This document shows, one piece after another, positions 38,896 through 45,960 of a DNA stretch of 64,000 nucleotides. Where the stretch lies: positions 2,697,501-2,761,500 of the forward strand of contig NZ_CAHJXL010000001.1 in the NCBI RefSeq assembly GCF_903645315.1, read 5' to 3'. The notes under the pieces are model-generated. The model did no database searches. It was not told the origin of the DNA and saw only the letters and a program-made list of their open reading frames with translations. The position numbers were made by a program, and so were the translations under genes. Numbering within the stretch: the stretch's first letter is position 1; every line of letters begins with the position of its first letter. The DNA is from Victivallis sp. Marseille-Q1083. GTDB lineage: Bacteria; Verrucomicrobiota; Lentisphaeria; Victivallales; Victivallaceae.

Positions 38896-39567
38896 CTATA
38901 AATCAATGTTCTGTAGCTGCTTTTGTTTTTCAACTTTCGGCTCATACGCAATAACAAAAACAGCTGAAAAATCTTTCTCATAAGAATGTTCTAATCCAGT
39001 CAACAGCATTGCATTTTTTAAAGTGAAACAATTGTCAAATGATACCGTTCCATTTTTAAACATTTCAATTTGATTGGTAGAATCAGCACTCCAAAACAGT
39101 TGTGCCGCATTACCTTGAAAATTAAAACGGTCAAGATTTGTTCGGAAAGCTATATCAGACTGAAATATAGGTTGAAAATAGTTAAAAGATTGCGGGTATT
39201 TTTTTTGCAGAGCCATATCAATTTCCCGGAACTCATAAAAAGCCTCTACTAAATTCTCTCTATTGTACCACTTTCGTAAAACAATCGCATTTAATCCAGA
39301 ATCAAAGAAAAACACCATACTAAATGCAAGACCGTTTACTTCTTTTACAGTGTAGATTCCATCTGGCTTTTGATTCATAGGATACGCCGTTTGGTACTTT
39401 TCTAATACTGCTTCTGGTGAATCACCCCAATTCAAAGAAAAAATATCATATGGAGGTGTATCTATGACGTTTGCAGTAGTTGCTATTTCTCTTGCAGGTA
39501 AATCTTTTGTCATACATCCACTGAGCATGCCACATATTATGAAAATAACCACAAGTATTTTTTCCAT
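38896..39567 (-). CDS. Lipoprotein of unknown function
   Basis: The predicted 223-residue lipoprotein has signal peptide MEKILVVIFIICGMLSGC with the lipobox Cys at 18. The mature part is rich in aromatic and polar residues (SLNWGDSPEAVLEKYQ) and recalls small outer-surface cargo lipoproteins, but I cannot assign a family. The gene is clearly AT-richer than the chromosome, which marks it as recently acquired cargo. GAGGGAAA precedes the ATG. It lies inside the leftward block between the coiled-coil protein and the ORF6N gene. Confidence 0.75.
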   Translation of the reverse strand: MEKILVVIFIICGMLSGCMTKDLPAREIATTANVIDTPPYDIFSLNWGDSPEAVLEKYQTAYPMNQKPDGIYTVKEVNGLAFSMVFFFDSGLNAIVLRKWYNRENLVEAFYEFREIDMALQKKYPQSFNYFQPIFQSDIAFRTNLDRFNFQGNAAQLFWSADSTNQIEMFKNGTVSFDNCFTLKNAMLLTGLEHSYEKDFSAVFVIAYEPKVEKQKQLQNIDL

Positions 39568-39629
39568 TTTCCCTCTAGCTCCATATGCTATGATTTGCCT
39601 ATAGTTTTATTATTAGGTTTACTTCTAAA

Positions 39630-40070
39630 TCAATATTGACGTAACTCTAACAGGTTTATACGCCTCTCTAATTCATGCACCTGCGATTCAAGCGAAGCAG
39701 ATACAATAGGAACTATCCCAAAATTCCAAATTGCATTAGACATTTTTTCTTGTTCTGCTTGTATTTCGACAAGTTTCCCCATTAAATCATCCAATTCATC
39801 GAAAGAAAATTTTATCAACTTCACATTGGTAGCTTGACCTTTCTCAAGTTCCAAAAGACGAGAATCAACAGCCATTGTATTATTTGCATTGGTAGCTTGA
39901 CCTTTCTCAAGTTCCAAAAGACGAGAATCAACAGCCATTGCATAATATTGAAGCACATCAAGCGTGCGTGCACTTTCCTTGTTTTGTATAAATAAAAACA
40001 CAACCGCAACCGAATTGACGATACAAAAAAGCGTTAGCGCAACCAGCAAAGCAATATTTATCTTTTTCAC
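39630..40070 (-). CDS. Small membrane protein with repeated coiled coil
   Basis: The 146-residue protein has one N-terminal membrane helix (about 6-28) followed by a coiled-coil region. The segment MAVDSRLLELEKGQATN is present twice with a 21-residue period (three heptads), encoded by a near-exact DNA duplication. The C-terminal half continues in heptads (SLESQVHELERRINLLELR). It starts with GTG at 40070, which overlaps the stop of the upstream HTH gene (GTGA), so it is translationally coupled to that regulator. Function unknown; type II orientation with a surface or periplasmic stalk is likely. Confidence 0.7.
   Translation of the reverse strand: MKKINIALLVALTLFCIVNSVAVVFLFIQNKESARTLDVLQYYAMAVDSRLLELEKGQATNANNTMAVDSRLLELEKGQATNVKLIKFSFDELDDLMGKLVEIQAEQEKMSNAIWNFGIVPIVSASLESQVHELERRINLLELRQY
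39824..39940. repeat. 54-base tandem duplication, period 63
   Basis: Positions 39824-39877 and 39887-39940 are identical over 54 bases, separated by a 9-base spacer. The period of 63 bases is exactly 21 codons, so it adds three heptads to the coiled-coil protein without a frame change. Confidence 0.95.
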
Positions 40071-40408
40071 TTTTTCAACACCCTTAACATTTTTATCTTT
40101 TCTTCGGCGGTCAGGGTTTCATCTTCCAGAATTTTATTCACAATGGCGGCATCCGGTGCGACAGCAACCCCTCCTTGTATCTGAATGGCATTATCCCCGG
40201 CGAGTTGCGCGCCGGTCAGATTGATTGCCGCTTGTGGAAACAACTTAAACAACGTTTCAAGTTTCATGGATTCCACCTTTCGTTTCCCGGATAGGAGGTT
40301 ATTGATGTGCTGATTGGTCAAATTTGCCCGATCAGCAATCGCTTGCTGTGTCACGCCGGAACGCCATTCCCTTTGCAGAGCTTCCCGGATTTCGTCGTAG
40401 ATAGTCAT
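40067..40408 (-). CDS. Small HTH (XRE-like) regulator
   Basis: The 113-residue protein has an N-terminal helix-turn-helix (GVTQQAIADRANLTNQHINN, about 18-37) followed by LLSGKRKV, typical of Cro/CI-like repressors. The middle AGDNAIQIQGGVAVAP is a small beta motif; the C-terminal TAEEKIKMLRVLKK is helical. It is transcribed leftward behind a second HTH gene (8-base gap) and is coupled to the coiled-coil gene. One of these two proteins is a good candidate for binding the palindromes at 40869-40943. Confidence 0.8.
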   Translation of the reverse strand: MTIYDEIREALQREWRSGVTQQAIADRANLTNQHINNLLSGKRKVESMKLETLFKLFPQAAINLTGAQLAGDNAIQIQGGVAVAPDAAIVNKILEDETLTAEEKIKMLRVLKK

Positions 40409-40416
40409 GATGTGCC

Positions 40417-40827
40417 TTATTTACCGCCCCGCCTATATGCCGTGATTGTCTTCAATACCGCGTCTTTTGCCACCGGATCAATATCCAGCATGATGATTTC
40501 AGCAATCAAACCTGATCGAAACACTTCCACGGAATCGCTGCCAATTTGGTTATTGTCTCCGAGAACGACACTACCATTTACCGCGTTGCAGTGCCCCTTG
40601 ATTTTTATTTTCCGGTCGTCAAGTTCCGGAAAATAATCACAAAGACGATTCCAGTCGTCACCATAGACAAATTTTTTATTGCCACTCAAAAGTTTTGAAA
40701 GATTATATGGCGTTATCCCAGTCATGCGGCAAAAAGCCGCCTTCGATCCGCGATTATCTTCTATTGATTGTCGAACGAGCCGTAAGATTTCTTCTGTTAT
40801 ACAATGTTTGTCACCGGAATTTGCCAT
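40417..40827 (-). CDS. HTH repressor-like protein
   Basis: The 136-residue protein has a helix-turn-helix of the XRE type: SKAAFCRMTGITPYNLSKLL at about 29-48, then SGNKKF. The central NAVNGSVVLGDNNQIGSDSV resembles the same small beta motif as in the next gene, so the two are probably paralogues. ATG 40827 is chosen over an upstream in-frame ATG because AAAGGGAG precedes it. First gene of the leftward block, facing the divergent operator region; likely the island's main repressor (inference). Confidence 0.75.
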   Translation of the reverse strand: MANSGDKHCITEEILRLVRQSIEDNRGSKAAFCRMTGITPYNLSKLLSGNKKFVYGDDWNRLCDYFPELDDRKIKIKGHCNAVNGSVVLGDNNQIGSDSVEVFRSGLIAEIIMLDIDPVAKDAVLKTITAYRRGGK

Positions 40828-40868
40828 GTTTTTTCTCCCTTTGAATACTACAATATACATTCCAGACT

Positions 40869-40943
40869 GCCATAAGCAATCAATGTCTTGAAATTTTCTG
40901 TATTTTTTTTCAAAACAGCGCTTGTATTGTTGCCAATGGCAAT
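40869..40943. promoter_or_regulatory. Palindromic operators in the divergent regulatory gap
   Basis: The dyad ATTGCCA-[A/T]TGGCAAT appears as gTTGCCAATGGCAAT at 40929-40943 (14 of 15) and as ACTGCCATAAGCAAT at 40869-40883 (12 of 15), 60 bases apart. A perfect copy lies at 41131-41145 inside the first rightward gene. The arrangement recalls phage repressor operators. Confidence 0.7.
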
Positions 40944-40980
40944 ATATCTTTACGAAGATTCAACCAAAGGAGCATGGAAA

Positions 40981-41208
40981 ATGGAAAAAGAAAAAATGAA
41001 AAATCTTCCCACAAGAGAAAGTATACACGCTCAAATCGTTTCTTGTGCGAAGCAGCGGGGAATGACGATTCAGGGCTTAACCGAGCGTATTCTCCGGGCA
41101 TGGATTGACAAAAATTTTTTTGTTGATAATATTGCCAATGGCAATAATACTGCCGCAAATAATTTTGTATCGTACCAAACAACAACGCAGAAAGGAAACC
41201 TGCGATGA
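40981..41208 (+). CDS. Small regulator-like protein (first rightward gene)
   Basis: This 75-residue protein has a polar N terminus, then PTRESIHAQIVSCAKQRGMT and IQGLTERILRAWIDKNFF, which could form a strand-helix-helix (ribbon-helix-helix) unit of the Arc/MetJ type, although no motif is decisive. AAAGGAG precedes ATG 40981. It is divergent from the repressor pair, in the position of Cro or an excision regulator. A perfect 15-base operator palindrome lies inside its 3' part (41131-41145). Its stop overlaps the next start (ATGA). Confidence 0.6.
   Translation: MEKEKMKNLPTRESIHAQIVSCAKQRGMTIQGLTERILRAWIDKNFFVDNIANGNNTAANNFVSYQTTTQKGNLR
41184..41202 (+). repeat. 19-base translation-start repeat, copy 1 (copy 2 at 41875-41893)
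   Basis: AACGCAGAAAGGAAACCTG, containing the AAAGGAA ribosome site, occurs here and identically at 41875-41893, each time 2 bases before an ATG. The segment between the copies (about 690 bases) holds a rightward ORF and a leftward membrane-protein gene. Confidence 0.9.
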
Positions 41209-41693
41209 CTCCCCGACTGTTATTTCCCCGGTTACAGGAATTCCCCCGGGAAACAAGCACTTTGGATGGCCTCACTTACCGGACGCGCTATTTTTGCAAT
41301 TTGTATAGCGTGATCAATTTGTGCGGATTCGATTATCCCGAACTTATGGATGAACTGGAGCGCTTAACGCCCATGTTATACCGGACGCGGCTGACAATAC
41401 AACACCAAGCGCAAATGCCGCCAGCGCGATGCGGGAAAAGGTCTGGTATCTGGGCTGGATTGCGGGCCGCGCTATTTCCCGATTCGGACAACTCCTGTTT
41501 GCCCATCCTTCAAGGGCCGCCCTGCAGGCTGTGTCAAATACTTGTACTTCACCGTAAAGAGCAGCGACGCCACTTAGAACCGCTGTTAAAAGACTACCGG
41601 CACTTAGTGCCGATAGAATGCGAACTGCCGGAATCGCTGACGGTTGAGGAAGCGAGACAAGCAGCGTCAACAATATGCCTGACAATGAAATAA
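41205..41693 (+). CDS. Uncharacterised island protein, possibly chimeric
   Basis: The reading frame is 162 codons, coupled to the upstream gene by ATGA and preceded by AAAGGAA. The first 60 or so residues look like a normal soluble protein (TYRTRYFCNLYSVINLCGFD, then PELMDELERLTPM). From about residue 65 the translation becomes Cys/Arg-rich and lies antisense to a convincing membrane-protein gene. The real ancestor may have been truncated, with the 3' half now being read from the opposite strand of unrelated DNA. The family is not recognised. Confidence 0.4.
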   Translation: MTPRLLFPRLQEFPRETSTLDGLTYRTRYFCNLYSVINLCGFDYPELMDELERLTPMLYRTRLTIQHQAQMPPARCGKRSGIWAGLRAALFPDSDNSCLPILQGPPCRLCQILVLHRKEQRRHLEPLLKDYRHLVPIECELPESLTVEEARQAASTICLTMK

Positions 41694-41775
41694 GGAATTT
41701 CAGCCATGAAAAATACGCTTGATATTTCAATTCCATGTTGCGCCGGAACAGTTCAGCCCAGGATTCATCGCTCAT
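41344..41775 (-). CDS. Small membrane protein, four helices
   Basis: The 143-residue protein has two hydrophobic hairpins: about 25-43 (LKFLISLSGILLTLLVSL) with 48-70, and a final helix at about 115-137 (IALAAFALGVVLSAASGITW). A charged segment separates them. AAAGGGAAA precedes ATG 41775. It is a better protein than the opposite-strand frame it overlaps. It runs against the direction of its neighbours and is flanked by the 19-base repeats, so it looks like an inserted cargo gene. Function unknown. Confidence 0.6.
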   Translation of the reverse strand: MSDESWAELFRRNMELKYQAYFSWLKFLISLSGILLTLLVSLPQPSAIPAVRILSALSAGSLLTAVLSGVAALYGEVQVFDTACRAALEGWANRSCPNREIARPAIQPRYQTFSRIALAAFALGVVLSAASGITWALSAPVHP

Positions 41776-41895
41776 TGCGTTTCCCTTTCGTATGCTCTGG
41801 TTTGCCCGGATTCGTCACGATCGCGCTGTGGATAAAATACATCTGGTGAAAAAAAATTTCAATGTAAAAAAAAGAACGCAGAAAGGAAACCTGTC

Positions 41896-42243
41896 ATGAA
41901 AACCACATCATTACGGACTACATCGGTCTTGAAAATGCTGCTTGAAAGAACAGCCGCCCATACCGGTAGCAGTGTATCGGCAGTGATCAAGGCGGCGACG
42001 CGCGGGATCGTGCGCGGCAGAACTGTAATACCGCGAAAAATCACGAAAGAGTATTACACAAGCGGTCCGGAAATTATACCGGTCAAGAACCTGCGAATAC
42101 CGGCGATACCGCCGGAGGATTACCGGAAGCAACTTGCCTTGCGCTGCTTGGAAGAGCTGGATAAACCGTCACCGGAACTACCGGTTTTTCCGCAACGGGA
42201 AGGTATCGATTACGTGGTAAAGGAGAGCGACGATGAAGATTGA
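41896..42243 (+). CDS. Uncharacterised island protein with basic N terminus
   Basis: The 115-residue protein has a basic N-terminal half with a possible ribbon-helix-helix or HTH start (TSVLKMLLERTAAHTGSSVS, AVIKAATRGIVRG) and an acidic C terminus. It starts right after copy 2 of the 19-base repeat and ends overlapping the next gene by 11 bases. The position before the excisionase-like gene suggests a DNA-binding regulator. I do not recognise a family. Confidence 0.6.
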   Translation: MKTTSLRTTSVLKMLLERTAAHTGSSVSAVIKAATRGIVRGRTVIPRKITKEYYTSGPEIIPVKNLRIPAIPPEDYRKQLALRCLEELDKPSPELPVFPQREGIDYVVKESDDED

Positions 42244-42490
42244 AGAACTGGAATTGGCAGTTGCCATCGGCGACCGGATCGCCGAACGGATCGAAAGCCG
42301 TTTTTCGGTGATGCCGACGCTGACACTGGACCAGGCCGCCGAAGCGCTCGGCGTCTCCAATGAAAAAATGCGTCAGCTTTGCAACGACGGCAAAATTCCT
42401 TTCATCCGGGTGGACAAGTTCTACCGGATCAAGCCGGGCGACATCAATCACTATCTGAATCAGCATTATCACCGGGAGGGACGGCCATGA
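42233..42490 (+). CDS. HTH (excisionase/MerR-like) DNA-binding protein
   Basis: The 85-residue protein has a C-terminal winged-helix of the excisionase type: LTLDQAAEALGVSNEKMRQL, CNDGKIPFIRVDKFYRI, KPGDINHYLNQH. Such proteins are directionality factors or small regulators in islands. It is preceded by a helical segment (ELELAVAIGDRIAERIESR). AAAGGAGAG precedes the ATG. It overlaps the genes on both sides (11 bases upstream, ATGA downstream). Confidence 0.8.
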   Translation: MKIEELELAVAIGDRIAERIESRFSVMPTLTLDQAAEALGVSNEKMRQLCNDGKIPFIRVDKFYRIKPGDINHYLNQHYHREGRP

Positions 42491-42756
42491 AGGAAAACAT
42501 CGTCATCAAAACGCGGCAGCGCAGCTTCACCATTCCGGCGGGTCGGCCGGTATTGATCCGCTGGGAATGCAAGAACAAAAGCCGGCCGGGCGTCAGCGTC
42601 GGTATCGGCTGGCTGAAAAAAGGCGATCGGCCGCATACCGTCGAGTTGGTGCACCAGACCTTTTCGACCTGGGATCAGGCCGAAAACGAATATGCGTCGC
42701 ACTGGACCATTTACGAGAGCCGGATTATCGACATCCGGCCACTGCAGAGAATATGA
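42487..42756 (+). CDS. Uncharacterised small island protein
   Basis: This 89-residue beta-rich protein (IKTRQRSFTIPAGRPVLIRW, VELVHQTFSTWDQAENEY) has no recognised family. It is translationally coupled to the excisionase-like gene through an ATGA overlap at 42487-42490, which fixes the start. Composition is like the neighbouring island genes. Confidence 0.6.
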   Translation: MKENIVIKTRQRSFTIPAGRPVLIRWECKNKSRPGVSVGIGWLKKGDRPHTVELVHQTFSTWDQAENEYASHWTIYESRIIDIRPLQRI

Positions 42757-42769
42757 AAGGGAGGGAGTT

Positions 42770-43042
42770 ATGCAAACGATGCTTAGAGCGGCAAGAGCCG
42801 TCGATCAAGCCGCATCCCGGTCAGGCGGTTTGCCCGCCGGGCGCCTGCCGCGTCTGTTTTTACCGTTACGGCCGGTGTATGCCGGTCGGCGGCGCCGAGC
42901 GGGAAAAAGGCAAATCATCGCGGCGCTGTTGATCGGATTTGTGCTTGGGATACTGCTTGAACTGTGGCTTCAGGCGGCGCAGAAACAATACCGCCGGACG
43001 ATCGGCCTGGTGACCTGCGAGGCGAACCATGCCGGCGATTGA
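42770..43042 (+). CDS. Small single-helix membrane protein
   Basis: The 90-residue protein has a very basic N-terminal half (many Arg) and one membrane helix at about 48-68 (IIAALLIGFVLGILLELWLQ). GGGAGG lies 6 bases before ATG 42770; a longer in-frame reading begins inside the preceding gene. It overlaps the next gene by 14 bases. No family recognised. Confidence 0.55.
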   Translation: MQTMLRAARAVDQAASRSGGLPAGRLPRLFLPLRPVYAGRRRRAGKRQIIAALLIGFVLGILLELWLQAAQKQYRRTIGLVTCEANHAGD

Positions 43043-43715
43043 AACGGTAACGGTTTTCAGGACCTGGGTGGAGGTTGCCGACGCGCTGAAATCAGATGCG
43101 GAGCGCGGCAAACTCTACCATGCCATTTGCCGGTATGCGCTTTACGGCGAATCACCGCAACTCGACGGGCTGCTGTCCACTTATTTCACCTTGATGCAGC
43201 CGTCGATCGACAAATCGGCCAAACGCAAGGCCGCTATCAATAAGCGGTGGAACGATATACAAACCGATGTACAAACCGGTATACAAACCGATGTACAAAA
43301 CAACATACAAACCGATGTACAGAACGGCATTCAAACCGATATACAAAACAACACAAAAACCGGTATACAAAACGGTTCTACGCGCGCCCGTCAGACTGGG
43401 ACAGGGACAGGAAAGAAAAGGGTTTCTAAAGAAACCCCAAAAGAAACGGTGGTTTCTTTTGCCGGTTTGATTCCGGAGCCTCTCCGTGTCGCCGCTTTTA
43501 TCCGGGCCTGGGCCGAATGGGAGGCGGCGCGGAAGGCGAACCGCAAGAAGCTGTCGCTCCGTGCCGCCCGGTCGCAACTGGCGTTGCTGGAGCAATACCC
43601 GGCGGCCGAGGCGGTCGAGATGATCAATGCGTCGATCCGCAATGACTGGCAGGGCATTTTCCCGCTCAAGGCACAACCCAAACTCCGCGGCGAAAAGGAT
43701 TATTCCGGCATATGA
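43029..43715 (+). CDS. Phage-type replication initiator (DnaD-like) with 12-base repeats
   Basis: The product has 228 residues. The N terminus (VFRTWVEVADALKSDAERGK, LYHAICRYALYGESPQLDG, YFTLMQPSIDKSAKRKAAIN) matches the DUF6291-like head of phage replisome organisers. A linker of ten four-residue units (DIQT, DVQT, GIQT and variants) follows, then a C-terminal segment (FIRAWAEWEAARKANRKKLS, IRNDWQGIFP) like the DnaD/DnaC-interacting tail of such proteins. It overlaps the helicase-loader-like gene by ATGA. It probably recruits the loader to an island origin. Confidence 0.75.
   Translation: MPAIETVTVFRTWVEVADALKSDAERGKLYHAICRYALYGESPQLDGLLSTYFTLMQPSIDKSAKRKAAINKRWNDIQTDVQTGIQTDVQNNIQTDVQNGIQTDIQNNTKTGIQNGSTRARQTGTGTGKKRVSKETPKETVVSFAGLIPEPLRVAAFIRAWAEWEAARKANRKKLSLRAARSQLALLEQYPAAEAVEMINASIRNDWQGIFPLKAQPKLRGEKDYSGI
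43254..43373 (+). repeat. Ten-unit 12-base minisatellite in the initiator gene
   Basis: Ten consecutive 12-base units (consensus GATRTACAAACC) run from 43254 to 43373 in frame, each giving a four-residue unit of the form x-I/V-Q-T/N; the ninth unit has diverged. The repeat could double as an iteron-like array. Confidence 0.9.
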
Positions 43716-44458
43716 TCGACAGGATTGAAAACCACACGGCTTTTTGCCGCTGCCGGTGCGGCAGGACATTTTCGGTGGCTTTGCCGGAGGATCCGGCAGC
43801 GCGGGAGATTGCCGTCGATCTTTACGCCGCGGCCCGTTGCCCGGACTGCGAGAACGAATCGGCCCGCCGGCAGTCGGCCGCCGAGGCGGACGCGAAACAG
43901 GCCGCTTATCTGGCGCTGGTGCCGGAGCTGATTGTCCAATCCGGCATCCCGGCCGGTTACCGGCTGGACCCGCCGCCGGTGCGGGTTGTTGCGGCCTGGC
44001 TGTGGGAACACCGGACAAACAACATTCTGTTGTCCGGGCGGACCGGCAGCGGCAAAAGCACCTCGGCATGTTGTGTCGCCTCGCGGCTGATTGCCGAACA
44101 CCAGCGTGTCCGATATTGTACCTTACGGCGGCTGCTGGCCGACTGGTGCGCGGCCAAGACCGGCAAACAGTATGCGGCCGAAGAATTGTTAACCGACATC
44201 GGCAAACTTGATTTGCTGATTATCGACGAAATGGCGAACAAAGCCAATATCTCGATGAGCGGGCAAGAACTGCTGTTTGAGTTGCTGGAGGGGTGCTACT
44301 CCGGTGTCCGGCCGACCCGTTTGTGGTTGCTCGGCAATTTTTACCGGGGTGCCGTCGCCGATATCTTCGCCGATCCGGACCCGGTATTACGGCGAATCAG
44401 GGAACGATTCGTCTGTGCCGTCATAGACGGTGATCAAATCAAACCAATCGCTTTTTGA
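43712..44458 (+). CDS. DnaC-like helicase loader ATPase
   Basis: The 248-residue protein has an N-terminal cysteine cluster (Cys 12, 14, 16, 43, 46; probably a zinc site) and an AAA+ domain: Walker A GRTGSGKST at 109-117, Walker B LLIIDEM at 168-174, and the downstream TRLWLLGNFYRG sensor region. Arginine-rich VLRRIRERF near the end fits the arginine-finger region. It is coupled to the replisome organiser gene. Together they would load the host DnaB helicase at an island origin. Confidence 0.85.
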   Translation: MIDRIENHTAFCRCRCGRTFSVALPEDPAAREIAVDLYAAARCPDCENESARRQSAAEADAKQAAYLALVPELIVQSGIPAGYRLDPPPVRVVAAWLWEHRTNNILLSGRTGSGKSTSACCVASRLIAEHQRVRYCTLRRLLADWCAAKTGKQYAAEELLTDIGKLDLLIIDEMANKANISMSGQELLFELLEGCYSGVRPTRLWLLGNFYRGAVADIFADPDPVLRRIRERFVCAVIDGDQIKPIAF

Positions 44459-44494
44459 TTTTGGGCATAAAAAAATATGACAGGATTTGCAAAA

Positions 44495-45031
44495 ATGAAA
44501 ATCAGAACCACCAAGAGAACAGAAATCAACGGCCGCCCGTATCAGAAATATGCCACCGTGGAGGTTGACACGGAGCAGGCCAAACAGATGATTGACAGCG
44601 GCAATGCAGTTGAAGCAGAAAAAAAAATCGAACCGCTTTATCCCACCAAAAAATATTTCACAAGTGGGAACAAGGTGGTTTATGATTCGAAGGGAACCAG
44701 CCTGGCCAGGAAAGTATGGAGGCAACAGGCGCAAGAAATGTCGGCTGTCATCATCGCCCAACATTGGCCGGAAATCTATGCAAAAACGAGCGGACCGTCA
44801 ACCGAATACCGGGTGGCGAAAGCGAAACGCGAGTTGACCAAACAATTTTATCCCTGGCTTACTGTCGTCAATAAGAGAACAAAGATGCCGACCACCGCCT
44901 GCAATAAGGCGAAAGAGATTTGGGACGCCGCTTTGAATGAACTAAGTGCCAGGCTGTTGGATGAATATATCACGCAACGGATCGTGCGAACCGCAAAAGG
45001 AAAAATTATTGGAACTGAATATTTGTATTAA
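44495..45031 (+). CDS. Uncharacterised island protein
   Basis: This 178-residue protein is basic and mostly helical in the C-terminal part (KAKRELTKQFYPWL, KAKEIWDAALNELSARLLDE). The N-terminal 60 residues are beta-rich. I chose ATG 44495 (AGGA 9 bases before) over ATG 44477, which lacks a ribosome site. It is AT-richer than the replication genes. No family recognised; a DNA-binding role is possible. Confidence 0.6.
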   Translation: MKIRTTKRTEINGRPYQKYATVEVDTEQAKQMIDSGNAVEAEKKIEPLYPTKKYFTSGNKVVYDSKGTSLARKVWRQQAQEMSAVIIAQHWPEIYAKTSGPSTEYRVAKAKRELTKQFYPWLTVVNKRTKMPTTACNKAKEIWDAALNELSARLLDEYITQRIVRTAKGKIIGTEYLY

Positions 45032-45093
45032 AGGTTAAAGGAAAATCGCGATGCAATGTACGACCAAGATCAATAGCAGGGAAGAAGCATGAT

Positions 45094-45705
45094 ATGGCCG
45101 GTATGAAGCGCCTGGAATTGCCGGAAATCGCCCGGAGAATGAAACAGATGCCGCTGAAATACGCGGCAATCGTGGCGATCGGCGTCCCGACCGGCTGTCG
45201 TATCTCGGAAATCCTGCCGTTGCGGCGTCGGGATTTGATCGAATACGAATCAATCCGGGAAGTGGTCAGCTTTGAGAAACTCAAAGCCCGCGACGGCGAC
45301 AACTGCCGTAAAATGACGATACCGGGCGTGTTCCGGGCGACGCTGGTCCGCTGGCTGAATCATGAAGCTGACCGGGGTTATTGCCGGCCGGACGATTATG
45401 TCTTCCGGGGGCAGGCCGGCGACCACCTGTCGCGGTTTACCTGTTATAACTATTTTCGCTCGATTCTGGGCCGTGGTTACGGCACCCATTGGATGCGGAA
45501 AACGTTCGCCTGGGAAATCTTTCGTTATTACCTGAAACAAAGCGCCGCCGACCCGATACGGGCGCTGGAATTGACCCGGCAGGCGCTGGGGCACGCGCGG
45601 ATCGACACCACGATTAAATACCTCGGCATTGCGGAAGAAGCGCTCTACGAAGCGCAAAACGCCATCTTTGCCGATATAGAGACAGAGGAAGAACATGGAC
45701 AATGA
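45094..45705 (+). CDS. Minimal tyrosine recombinase (catalytic domain only)
   Basis: The 203-residue protein has the catalytic residues of tyrosine recombinases: Arg 36 (TGCRISEIL), Lys near 64, His 132 and Arg 135 (THWMRK), His 167 (ALGHARIDTT) and Tyr 176 (IKYLG). It lacks the usual N-terminal core-binding domain. It may resolve dimers or invert DNA rather than integrate the island, which has a full-size integrase at the other end. It overlaps the following HTH gene by 11 bases. Confidence 0.88.
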   Translation: MAGMKRLELPEIARRMKQMPLKYAAIVAIGVPTGCRISEILPLRRRDLIEYESIREVVSFEKLKARDGDNCRKMTIPGVFRATLVRWLNHEADRGYCRPDDYVFRGQAGDHLSRFTCYNYFRSILGRGYGTHWMRKTFAWEIFRYYLKQSAADPIRALELTRQALGHARIDTTIKYLGIAEEALYEAQNAIFADIETEEEHGQ

Positions 45706-45880
45706 AAATCTAAATCCCTACAAAGGTGTCGCCGACCGGTGCGGCCTGTCGGAAAAAACCATTCGGACCGCGTTTGCGAAGAAGCCGATCACCTATCAAA
45801 CCGCCTGCCGGATCGCCAAACACACCGGCATACCCGTTCAGTATTTCCGAATCAAAGACGACCGGCGGGGAAGAAAATGA
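45695..45880 (+). CDS. Very small HTH protein (Cro-like)
   Basis: The 61-residue protein is one helix-turn-helix unit: YKGVADRCGLSEKTIRTAF, then ITYQTACRIAKHTGIPVQYF, as in Cro/XRE-like domains of phages. It ends the rightward block and is followed by two strong hairpins. Confidence 0.7.
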   Translation: MDNENLNPYKGVADRCGLSEKTIRTAFAKKPITYQTACRIAKHTGIPVQYFRIKDDRRGRK

Positions 45881-45897
45881 GGAGAAAAAAATTACAG

Positions 45898-45932
45898 CCT
45901 TTTTCCTGTTGGCAACGCCGGCAGGAAAAAGG
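45898..45932. terminator. Hairpin 1 between convergent island blocks
   Basis: CCTTTTTCCTG (45898-45908) and CAGGAAAAAGG (45922-45932) are perfectly complementary. Read leftward, it is followed by a T-rich stretch (TAATTTTTTTC), so it can terminate the minus-strand lysis-like set. Confidence 0.65.
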
Positions 45933-45960
45933 TGGCGAAGAGGTTTGGAAAAGGAAGAGC

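Noticed and set aside
43254-43373. Short tandem repeats as a CRISPR array
   Set aside because: Units are 12 bases with no spacers, in frame in a protein gene; no cas genes exist in the window.
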